Below are positions 44,401 to 52,247 of a stretch of 64,000 nt of DNA, in pieces; the stretch's first letter is position 1; each line of letters begins with the position of its first letter. Both the position numbers and the translations under genes were made by a program. Below the pieces are notes generated by a model. The model searched no databases, was not told where the DNA came from, and worked only from the letters and a program-made list of their open reading frames with translations. Origin of the DNA: Clostridium sp. 26_21 (GTDB lineage: Bacteria; Bacillota; Clostridia; TANB77; CAG-508); NCBI GenBank assembly GCA_001915995.1, contig MNRO01000017.1, forward strand, positions 62,001 to 126,000, written 5' to 3'.

Positions 44401-44488
44401 TAAAAAAAAATAAAATAATAAAAAATATAAAAAAAATAAAATAAAAATAGTAAAAAAAATAAATAATTATACACAAATGGAGAATAAA

Positions 44489-45565
44489 ATGTGGATAAAT
44501 GAGATTAAATTAAGCAATTTTAGAAATTATAATTATCAAGAAATTAAATTACACGAAAATATAAATGTATTTTATGGAGAAAATGCACAAGGAAAAACCA
44601 ATATTATTGAGTCAATATTTTTAAGTAGTATTGGAAAGTCTTTTAGAACAAATAATGAAAAAGAATTAATAAGATTTGGAGAAGAAAAAGCAGTATCTGA
44701 AATATATTTTCAAAAAAGTGATAGAGATGGAAAAATAAAAATTGAAATTAATGATAAAAAAAACATATATTTAAATGGAATTAAATTAAAAAAGCTTAGT
44801 GAACTTTTAGGAAATATAAATATAGTAATATTTACACCAGATGATATAAATATTTTAAAAGGTGGACCTCAAAATAGAAGGAAATTTTTGGATATTATGA
44901 TTAGTCAATTAAGGCCAAACTATATGCATTTACTTACTTTATATAAGCAAACACTTGAGCAAAGAAATAATTATTTAAAACAAATAAAATTTGAGAATAA
45001 ACCAGAAAATATGTTAGATATTTGGGATGAAAAATTAGTAGACTATGGAATAAAAATATATGAATATAGAAATGAATTTATTGAAAAAATTCAAAAAAAA
45101 ATAAAAAATATTCATTTTAATATTACACAGGAAAAAGAAAATATAGAAATTAAATATTTTTCTGATGCAAGTACTAGACAAAATTTCATAAATGAGTTAA
45201 AATCAAAAAGAAAGTTAGATATTATTAAAGGATTTACTACAAAAGGAGTACATCATGATGATTTTTTAATATATTTAAATGATAAACAAGTAAATATATA
45301 TGGTTCACAAGGCCAACATAGAACAGCAATGTTATCTTTAAAGTTATCTGAATTACAAGTAATTTATGATGATATTGGAGAATATCCAATATTATTATTA
45401 GATGACTTTATGTCTGAATTAGATGAAAAAAGAAGAAAAAACTTTTTAGAAAATATAAAAAATATTCAAGTTATAATAACATGCACTGATAAAATAGTAC
45501 TTGAAAATTTAAATTATTTTTTATATAATGTTGTTGATGGGAAAATAATAGAAAAAGAAAAGTAA
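44489..45565 (+). CDS. recF: DNA replication and repair protein RecF
   Basis: A 358-aa SMC-like ATPase that loads RecA at gaps. It starts MWINEIKLSNFRNY, has Walker A GENAQGKTNIIESIF, the ABC signature region YGSQGQHRTAMLSLKL and Walker B PILLLDDFMSELD. ATG 44489 is chosen since GGAG at 44479-44482 is 6 nt upstream; the ATG at 44477 is inside that site. Complete. Confidence 0.97.
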   Translation: MWINEIKLSNFRNYNYQEIKLHENINVFYGENAQGKTNIIESIFLSSIGKSFRTNNEKELIRFGEEKAVSEIYFQKSDRDGKIKIEINDKKNIYLNGIKLKKLSELLGNINIVIFTPDDINILKGGPQNRRKFLDIMISQLRPNYMHLLTLYKQTLEQRNNYLKQIKFENKPENMLDIWDEKLVDYGIKIYEYRNEFIEKIQKKIKNIHFNITQEKENIEIKYFSDASTRQNFINELKSKRKLDIIKGFTTKGVHHDDFLIYLNDKQVNIYGSQGQHRTAMLSLKLSELQVIYDDIGEYPILLLDDFMSELDEKRRKNFLENIKNIQVIITCTDKIVLENLNYFLYNVVDGKIIEKEK

Positions 45566-45631
45566 AAATATACTTGAAAATTTTTACAATTTTAATAATA
45601 TAGAACTAACAAAAAGAAAGGAATGGAGATA

Positions 45632-47563
45632 ATGGAAAAATACGAACACAAGTATGGGGCAGAACAGATTCAAGTATTGGAAGGATTAGAAGCAGTAAGA
45701 AAAAGACCTGGTATGTATATTGGTAGTACATCTGTTAGAGGCTTACATCATATGGTTTATGAAATTGTTGATAACTGTGTTGATGAAGCATTGGCTGGAT
45801 ATTGTACTGAAATTAATATTGTAATAGAACCAGGAAATATAATGAGTGTAGAGGATAATGGTAGAGGAATACCAGTAGAAATACATCCAAAAACACATAT
45901 ATCTACTGCAGAAACTGTTTATACAGTTTTACATGCTGGTGGAAAATTTGGTGGAGATAGTGGTTATAAAGTTTCTGGTGGATTACATGGTGTTGGTGCA
46001 TCTGTTGTAAACGCATTATCAAATTGGGTTGAGGTTACAATTCAAAGAGATGGTGGACTTTATCAAATGTCATTTGAAAAAGGAAAAACAGTAAAAAAAC
46101 TTGAAAAAATTGGAAGTTCTAAAAAGACTGGAACAAAAGTTAGATTTCTTGCTGATGATACAATTTTCGAAACTCAGGAATTTGATTATGATGTATTAGA
46201 AACAAGATTTAGAGAAATGGCTTTTTTAACCAAAGGATTAAAAATAACATTTGAAGATAAAAGAAATCCAGAAAAGCAAAAAAAAGTTGAATTCTGTTTT
46301 GAAGGTGGATTAAAATCATTTGTTGAATTTTTAAATAAAAACAAAGAATGTTTACACAAAGATCCAATTTATATTGAAAAAGATGGAGAAGTTCCTGTTG
46401 AAATTGCAATGCAATATACAACAAGTTATTCTGAAAATATTTATACTTTTGTAAATAATATAAATACAATTGAAGGTGGAACACATCTTGAAGGATTTAA
46501 AAGAGCATTAACGAAAGTATTTAATGATTATGCAAGATCACATAATTTATTAAAAGATAAAGATGCAAATTTACAAGGTGAAGATATAAGAGAAGGAATA
46601 ACTGCTGTTGTTTCTGTAAAAGTAAAAGAACCACAATTTGAAGGACAAACAAAAACAAAACTAGGAAATAGCGAAGTTACAGGAATTGTTCAATCAATGG
46701 TAAATGAAGCGTTAGCAACATTTTTAGAAGAAAATCCAAATGTTGCAAAAGCAATATTAGAAAAATGTGTTAGTGCAGCAAGAGCTAGGGAAGCAGCAAG
46801 AAAAGCTAGAGAATTAGTTCGTAGAAAAAGTGCCCTTGAAACAACAACACTTCCTGGAAAGTTAGCTGATTGTAGTAGTAAAAATGCAGAAGAGTGTGAA
46901 GTTTACATAGTAGAGGGAGATTCTGCTGGAGGAAGTGCAAAACAAGGAAGAGATAGAAAATTTCAAGCAATATTACCATTGTGGGGAAAAATGTTAAATG
47001 TTGAAAAAGCAAGAGCTGACAAAATATACGGAAATGATAAATTAAATCCAGTAATAGTTGCAGTAGGAGCAGGTATTGGAAAAGATTTTGATATCACAAA
47101 AATAAGATATGGAAAAGTTATAATAATGGCAGATGCCGATGTTGATGGTGCACATATCAGAACATTAATGTTAACATTTTTCTTTAGATATATGAGACCA
47201 CTTATTGAAAATGGAAATGTTTATCTTGCTCAACCACCACTATATAAATTAGCCAAAAAGGGTATGGAAGATATTTATTGTTATACTGATGAAGGTCTTG
47301 ATAAAGCATTTGCAGAATTAGAAGCAAAAGGAATTGCAAGAGAAAGTTTATCTTTACAAAGATATAAAGGTTTAGGGGAAATGAACCCTGAACAATTATG
47401 GGAAACAACAATGAACCCAGAAAAAAGAACATTAATTCAAGTAACAATGGATGATGCAATAAAAGCAGATGAAACATTTACTCTTTTAATGGGAGATGAA
47501 GTTGAACCAAGAAGAGACTTCATTGCACAAAATGCAAAATATGTAAAAAATCTTGATATATAA
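45632..47563 (+). CDS. gyrB: DNA gyrase subunit B
   Basis: A 643-aa ATPase subunit of DNA gyrase. The GHKL ATPase has EIVDNCVDEALAG and DNGRGIPVEIHPKT. The TOPRIM domain has EGDSAGGSAKQGRDR and DADVDGAHIRTL. The end QNAKYVKNLDI is typical. ATG 45632 (MEKYEHKYG) has AAAGGA about 9 nt upstream; ATG 45623 is too close. Followed by its own terminator, so gyrA is not in the same transcript here. Confidence 0.98.
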   Translation: MEKYEHKYGAEQIQVLEGLEAVRKRPGMYIGSTSVRGLHHMVYEIVDNCVDEALAGYCTEINIVIEPGNIMSVEDNGRGIPVEIHPKTHISTAETVYTVLHAGGKFGGDSGYKVSGGLHGVGASVVNALSNWVEVTIQRDGGLYQMSFEKGKTVKKLEKIGSSKKTGTKVRFLADDTIFETQEFDYDVLETRFREMAFLTKGLKITFEDKRNPEKQKKVEFCFEGGLKSFVEFLNKNKECLHKDPIYIEKDGEVPVEIAMQYTTSYSENIYTFVNNINTIEGGTHLEGFKRALTKVFNDYARSHNLLKDKDANLQGEDIREGITAVVSVKVKEPQFEGQTKTKLGNSEVTGIVQSMVNEALATFLEENPNVAKAILEKCVSAARAREAARKARELVRRKSALETTTLPGKLADCSSKNAEECEVYIVEGDSAGGSAKQGRDRKFQAILPLWGKMLNVEKARADKIYGNDKLNPVIVAVGAGIGKDFDITKIRYGKVIIMADADVDGAHIRTLMLTFFFRYMRPLIENGNVYLAQPPLYKLAKKGMEDIYCYTDEGLDKAFAELEAKGIARESLSLQRYKGLGEMNPEQLWETTMNPEKRTLIQVTMDDAIKADETFTLLMGDEVEPRRDFIAQNAKYVKNLDI

Positions 47564-47591
47564 TTTGAAATGTATAGTTTTATAAAAAATT

Positions 47592-47624
47592 AATAGCTAA
47601 GAGAAACAACATCTCTTAGCTATT
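47592..47624 (+). terminator. gyrB terminator
   Basis: AATAGCTAAGAGA at 47592-47604 pairs perfectly with TCTCTTAGCTATT at 47612-47624, 7-nt loop. It lies 28 bp after gyrB. Confidence 0.8.
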
Positions 47625-48124
47625 ATCTATAAAGCTAATAATAATCTTAACTCAAACTAATATACATAATAATTTAATCTAATGTATATTACTATACAAA
47701 TAAACCATATACCACATATATTAATCACTTGCTCGACTATAAATACAATAGTAGAAACTATATTCATCCCTAAGGACTAATAACAATCCCATATACTGTA
47801 AGTATAATCTTAGTTCAAATATATAACATATAATTTAACCATATAACTAAAGATGAATTAATAAAAGTTTATATTATAAAAATTTAAAATTCATCATGAA
47901 AATATAGCTTACATATACATTATATATTCTTATCGCCGACATATATTAATCTACTTCAATAAACTAATATATATCTTTGCTCGAATAACAATAAACTAAT
48001 TTATAATCTATTATTACTCTTCACTCAACTAATATTAACCTTATACACATATTATGTTCAAAAATTTTTTTATTATACATTAAACTAAAAAAATTTTTTG
48101 TGTTGTTTTGTCGAAATGTTTTTC
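47625..48124. other. 500-bp noncoding interval with recurrent short motifs
   Basis: No frame with a ribosome site is visible on either strand. The stretch is AT-rich but lacks the long A or T runs seen everywhere else. Short words recur: ACTAATAT at 47656, 47963 and 48028, and TTGCTCGA at 47729 and 47977. GATGAATT near 47851 is inverted-repeated by AATTCATC near 47890. A second hairpin of A7T6 type lies at about 48060-48100, just before the next promoter. It could hold an untranslated leader, an RNA gene or decayed sequence. Confidence 0.4.
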
Positions 48125-48152
48125 TTGACAATTAATAAAAAGATAGTATAAT
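48125..48152 (+). promoter_or_regulatory. Strong SigA-type promoter of the second VirB4 gene group
   Basis: TTGACA at 48125-48130, 16-bp spacer, TATAAT at 48147-48152. Both hexamers match the consensus exactly. It drives the genes from 48215. Confidence 0.8.
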
Positions 48153-48214
48153 GAAAACATAAAATTTAATTCTTGAGTTATTTAAAGTCAAAAATTTTTA
48201 TTCTATAATGTGAG

Positions 48215-48763
48215 GTGAGAAAAATTAATTCAATACAAAAATGGATTCCAATAGAAAAAATTTTAGAAAAAGGAATTATAAAATTAAAGAAAAATAAATA
48301 TATAAAAATCTTAAAAGTAAATCCAATAAATTTTAACTTAAAAACACAAATGGAAAAAGAATCGATTTTAAATTCATATAAAATATTTTTAAAAACATGT
48401 AATTTTGATATTCAAATTTTAATTCAAAGTAAAAAAGAAGATTTAACAAATCATATTGAAAAAATAAAATTAAATTCCAAAAATGAAAACAATAAATTTA
48501 TAAATAATTATTTAAATGATTATATTAATTATATAAAAGAAAAAAACAATTTAAATAAATCGGCATCTAAAAATTTTTATTTAATTATAAAAAATAAAAC
48601 AGAAAATAATGAAGAAAATATTATTCAAGAATTAAATGAAAAATATTTTAAAATAAAAGATAATTTATTAAGATGTGGAAATTTAATTTTTGAATGTGAT
48701 AAAAATGAAATAAAAAAAATATTATTTTCTTTTTTTAACACAAAAATATTTTTAGAAAAATAA
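48215..48763 (+). CDS. VirB4 N-terminal-like T4SS protein (second system), probable ATT start
   Basis: A 182-aa soluble protein. It opens with KWIPIEKILEKGIIKLKKNK and NPINFNLKTQMEKESILNSY, which resembles the N-terminal CagE/TrbE-like region of VirB4 proteins. A helical segment and a terminal CGNLIFECDKNEI follow. It has no membrane helix and no Walker motif. The catalytic VirB4 follows 4 bp later, so this system also has a split VirB4. The start is unusual: the GTG at 48215 is part of the ribosome site TGAGGTGAG itself. The codon at normal spacing is ATT 48224. I keep 48215 as the boundary but favour ATT initiation. Family assignment is tentative. Confidence 0.6.
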   Translation: MRKINSIQKWIPIEKILEKGIIKLKKNKYIKILKVNPINFNLKTQMEKESILNSYKIFLKTCNFDIQILIQSKKEDLTNHIEKIKLNSKNENNKFINNYLNDYINYIKEKNNLNKSASKNFYLIIKNKTENNEENIIQELNEKYFKIKDNLLRCGNLIFECDKNEIKKILFSFFNTKIFLEK

Positions 48764-48767
48764 AGAG

Positions 48768-50627
48768 GTGAAAAATATAAAAAACAAAAAAATAAATAAT
48801 AATAAAATTAAAAATAAATATTTAATAAATAATATATTTAATAAAATAAAAAAAGAAAAAAATAATAAAAAAATAAAAGAAGGTTTTTTTCAAGATAAAG
48901 ATTTTTTTTCTCCAACATATATTAATTTAAATAATCCAAAATATTTAGAAATCGATAATTATTTTTATTCAGGAATTATTATTACAAATTATTATAGAGA
49001 AAATAATGATTTAATTTTAAAGTCATTATTAGATACAAATATAAATATGAACATTTCTATTTTTTATGAAAAATGTGATACATCAAAAGTTATAAAAGAA
49101 TTAACATATAATATCGGAAATGTAGGGGCAGAGTTAAAACAATTTAATGATAATAGGCAAGACATAGATATTGCTGCATTCACTTATAATGATGCAAAAT
49201 ATATAAGAAAAGAAATTCAGATTAATAATGAAGAAATGTATTTTTTATATATTTATTTAAATTTATTTTCAGAAGATAGAAAAGAATTAAAATATAATAT
49301 TGAAAAAATTGAAGGTATTTTACAAAGCAGAGGATTACAAACAAGAAGAGCTACTTTTAGGGAAGAACAATTATTTATTTCGTGTTTACCATTACTGGAA
49401 AATAAAAAAGAAATAAAAACAGTTGCTAAAAGAAATATTTTGACTTCAGGTTTAATTAGTACATATCCTTTTATCTCATCTTCAATATTTGATGAAAATG
49501 GAATTTATATTGGTGATAATATGTACAATAATTCATTAGTGCTAATAGATAGATATGATACAAATAAATATAAAAATGCTAATATGTGTATATTTGGAAC
49601 AAGTGGAGCAGGCAAATCATTTTACACAAAATTAATTATTTTGCGTAATGTACTTCTTGGGATAGAACAATATGTAATTGACCCAGAAAGGGAATATCAA
49701 AGTTTAGCAAGGAATTTAGATAGCACAGTAATAAAACTTGGGCCAACATCTGAAAATTATATAAATGTTTTTGATATAAGAAAAGAAAGTATAGAAGAAA
49801 ATGAACACGGATACCTTGCAACAAAAATAGGAAAATTAATTGGATTTTTTAATTTAATTTTTGGAGAATTAAATGAAGAAGAAAAAGCAATATTAGAAGA
49901 AAAAATAATTCAAGTTTATAAAATAAAAAAAATTAATTTTAATGATAAATCTTTATATAATAAAAATAAAAAATTTAAATCCACGAAAGATATGCCAATA
50001 TTAGAAGATTTTTATAATATATTAAATGATGAAAAAACAAAAAAATTTAAAATAAAATTAATTCCATTTATAAAAGGATCATTAAAATTTTTTAATAATT
50101 ATACAAATATTGAATTAAATAAAAAATTAATTATTGCAGATGTTTATGAATTAGGTGAAGAAAATATGAAATTTGGAATGTATTTATTTGTTGAATTATT
50201 TTGGGATAAAATAAAAATAAATAGAAAAATAAAAAAAGCAATTTATTTAGATGAAATTTGGAGATTAATTGGAGTAACATCAAATAAAGATGTTGCAAAA
50301 TTTATTTATAAAATATTTAAAACAATTAGAAAATATGGTGGAAGTAGTGTAGCAATTACACAAGATATTTCAGATTTATTTAGTTTGGATAATGGAGCAT
50401 ACGGAAAAAGTATTTTAAATAATTCAAGTATAAAAACATTTTTTTCATTAGAAGAAGAAAATATAAAATTATTATCACAATATTCAAATATTTCAGAAAA
50501 AGAAAAAATCGAAATAAAATCTTTAAGAAGAGGAGAGTGTTTAACATTTGTTGGAGATGAACATATTTTAATAAAAATTAATGCAAGTGATTTTGAAAAA
50601 AAAATAATTGAAGAAAAAAATAATTAA
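48768..50627 (+). CDS. VirB4-family T4SS ATPase (second system), GTG or ATA start
   Basis: A 619-aa ATPase with a Lys/Asn-rich N-terminus, a middle region containing LQTRRATFREEQLFISCLPL, Walker A IFGTSGAGKSFYTKL (about 278) and Walker B KAIYLDEIWRLIG (about 490). The downstream SVAITQDISDLF is the VirB4/TraC sensor region. It energises the second T4SS. As in the preceding gene, AGAGGTG overlaps the GTG at 48768, and an ATA at 48777 sits at the spacing expected of a start codon. Far more A-rich than the VirB4 at 20-22 kb, so the two are not recent duplicates. Confidence 0.93.
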   Translation: MKNIKNKKINNNKIKNKYLINNIFNKIKKEKNNKKIKEGFFQDKDFFSPTYINLNNPKYLEIDNYFYSGIIITNYYRENNDLILKSLLDTNINMNISIFYEKCDTSKVIKELTYNIGNVGAELKQFNDNRQDIDIAAFTYNDAKYIRKEIQINNEEMYFLYIYLNLFSEDRKELKYNIEKIEGILQSRGLQTRRATFREEQLFISCLPLLENKKEIKTVAKRNILTSGLISTYPFISSSIFDENGIYIGDNMYNNSLVLIDRYDTNKYKNANMCIFGTSGAGKSFYTKLIILRNVLLGIEQYVIDPEREYQSLARNLDSTVIKLGPTSENYINVFDIRKESIEENEHGYLATKIGKLIGFFNLIFGELNEEEKAILEEKIIQVYKIKKINFNDKSLYNKNKKFKSTKDMPILEDFYNILNDEKTKKFKIKLIPFIKGSLKFFNNYTNIELNKKLIIADVYELGEENMKFGMYLFVELFWDKIKINRKIKKAIYLDEIWRLIGVTSNKDVAKFIYKIFKTIRKYGGSSVAITQDISDLFSLDNGAYGKSILNNSSIKTFFSLEEENIKLLSQYSNISEKEKIEIKSLRRGECLTFVGDEHILIKINASDFEKKIIEEKNN

Positions 50628-50658
50628 AATATTTTTTGATAAGAAAGGAAAAATAAAA

Positions 50659-51367
50659 ATGGAGTTAGAAAATAAATTAGAAAATAATATAAATAATGAA
50701 TTAGAAAAAGAACAAAGAAATTTTTTTGACACTACTTTTGGAAAAATAATAAATAAAGCATTAGATTTTCGGGTTAAGGGCAATGTTACCAGATATAATA
50801 GAGAATCAGGTTATAGAAATAAAAGATGCTTTAATAGAAAATGGAATAAAAGATGGTTTGCATACAGCAACAGAATGTGTTGTTGATATTGGAAAAAGTA
50901 TTTCTGGAATTTTTACCGGAAAATTTGAAAATATTTCACAAGTTCAAACAGCAATTGGAAGTGGAGGAGTAATTGATACTTTTTCAGATTTAATTGACAA
51001 AGCATCAAATAAAATATATCAAAAAGGAATAATAAACAGTCAAATAAAATCTGTAATAACGGGTGGGAAAGATATAATTTTGAATAATGTTACAAGTAAT
51101 ATAAAAAATGAAATGAATTTTCAAGAGAGAAGTATACACAATATAGGAAAATATGTGAATAACTTTAATGAGTATTTAAAAAGCAAAGATTTTGAAGGAA
51201 TGACAAAAGAATGGAAAAAAATACAGAACAATTTAAAAAGTATAATTCCTTTGGAAAATATACTAAAACAAGTAAGACAAACTGAAAATATTTATAATTT
51301 AATAAAAAATAATGGAAATAATTTTGATTTGAGTAAAGAAGAAATGGAAATCATTCAAAAAATATAA
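50659..51367 (+). CDS. Unknown T4SS-linked protein, reading frame interrupted by +1 shift at CGG
   Basis: Thirty-seven codons from ATG 50659 (AAAGGA 9 nt upstream) end GKIINKALDF at TTT-CGG-GTT. The following frame encodes MLPDIIENQVIEIKDALIEN and runs to TAA at 51365-51367. Skipping the C at 50770 gives GAT-TTT-GGG-TTA-AGG-GCA-ATG-TTA (DFGLRAML), a smooth joint, for a total of 235 aa. Without the shift the first frame stops at 50886 and the second frame has no ribosome site at its ATG 50783. The product is helical, with DLIDKASNKIYQKGI and LKSIIPLENILKQ segments and no membrane helix or catalytic motif. I do not recognise the family. Mutation remains possible. Confidence 0.65.
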
Positions 51368-51389
51368 AGGTATGAATATACCTTTATAT
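51362..51389. terminator. Shared bidirectional terminator
   Basis: ATATAAAGGTAT at 51362-51373 pairs perfectly with ATACCTTTATAT at 51378-51389, 4-nt loop. It overlaps the stop codons of both converging genes and has A/T runs on both sides. Confidence 0.75.
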
Positions 51390-51746
51390 TTTATCTATTT
51401 TTTGCTCTTTATTTAATTTTTTACAGAAATCACTAGAGTACATAACAATGTGATAAATGAAATCTGATGTTTCTGCAGAATTTACAGTTAGAATATTATT
51501 TATTTTTTGAATTGTTTCATTGTTTGTATCTTTTCCAAATAATAAATAATCAGCAGAGACACCTGTATATTTTACAACTTTTCTTAAGGTTTTTACGCTT
51601 AAAGCTCTTTCGCCTCTTTCTATTTGACCTAGAAAAGAATCTGTTATATCAATTTTTTCTGAGAATTCTTCTCTATTCATTTTCATACTTTCTCTAATTC
51701 CACGTAATCTTTCACCCGTGTTTATATCATCTTGGTTAAAATGCAT
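51384..51746 (-). CDS. XRE-family (Cro/CI) transcriptional regulator
   Basis: A 120-aa protein with an N-terminal HTH_3 domain (about 13-68): LRGIRESMKMNREEFSEKID, then SFLGQIERGERALSVKTLRK, ending SADYLLFG. A C-terminal helical region of about 45 residues follows. It is convergent with the second T4SS gene group and divergent from the small gene before gyrA. Two copies of AGCGAAT in the upstream gap (51783-51789 and 51814-51820) could be operator half-sites. Control of the neighbouring T4SS genes is a reasonable but unproven guess. ATG 51746 follows GGAGGAG. Confidence 0.9.
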   Translation of the reverse strand: MHFNQDDINTGERLRGIRESMKMNREEFSEKIDITDSFLGQIERGERALSVKTLRKVVKYTGVSADYLLFGKDTNNETIQKINNILTVNSAETSDFIYHIVMYSSDFCKKLNKEQKIDKI

Positions 51747-51945
51747 ATAAATCTACTCCTCCAAATTTTTTTAACATTATATAGCGAATTTTGTCAACAG
51801 ATAATAAGCAAAAAGCGAATATTTAAAGTCAGCATTTGTAAAAAAACAAATTTCCAAAAAATTGAAAGTTTTGTAAATATAAACAAATAGAATTAAAACG
51901 AATAAAATGGAAAAATAAGACTCAAAATATTGGAAGGTGATAAAG

Positions 51946-52164
51946 ATGTTGAGTGATGAATTTTTGAATCAGATTTTTCAAAATAATCAAGAAAAGATAG
52001 ATAGAAAAATAAGTTATGAATATCATAAAAGACTTAAATTAATAAAAGAACAAAAAAATGAAGAAAGAGAAAATATAAAACAAGGAATAATAGCAGAATT
52101 ATATTACAAAGAAGGATTTAAAGATGGCATAGATTTTATAATAAAACATATGAAAAAATTATGA
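51946..52164 (+). CDS. Small charged helical protein upstream of gyrA
   Basis: A 72-aa protein with a ribosome site GGAAGG 8 nt before ATG 51946; the GTG at 51937 overlaps that site. It is strongly helical and rich in Lys/Glu (KLIKEQKNEERENIKQG) and ends GFKDGIDFIIKHMKKL. It lacks a recognisable family or membrane segment. It is divergent from the XRE gene, with which it shares an intergenic region of about 200 bp containing the AGCGAAT repeats, so it may be under XRE control. Confidence 0.65.
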   Translation: MLSDEFLNQIFQNNQEKIDRKISYEYHKRLKLIKEQKNEERENIKQGIIAELYYKEGFKDGIDFIIKHMKKL

Positions 52165-52183
52165 AAATAATTCCACAAAATCC

Positions 52184-52212
52184 TTGCAAAATAAGAGTTA
52201 TTATAATATAAT
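52184..52212 (+). promoter_or_regulatory. gyrA promoter
   Basis: TTGCAA at 52184-52189, 17-bp spacer, TATAAT at 52207-52212, 36 bp before gyrA. Confidence 0.7.
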
Positions 52213-52247
52213 ACAAAAGAAAAAAGTAATAAGAAAGAGGTAAAACA

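Noticed and set aside
50608..50886. 92-aa frame running into the unknown T4SS-linked gene from an upstream start
   Set aside because: Its first part lies inside the VirB4 3' end and has no ribosome site at its start. The real start is ATG 50659, and the end after CGG is the out-of-frame continuation.
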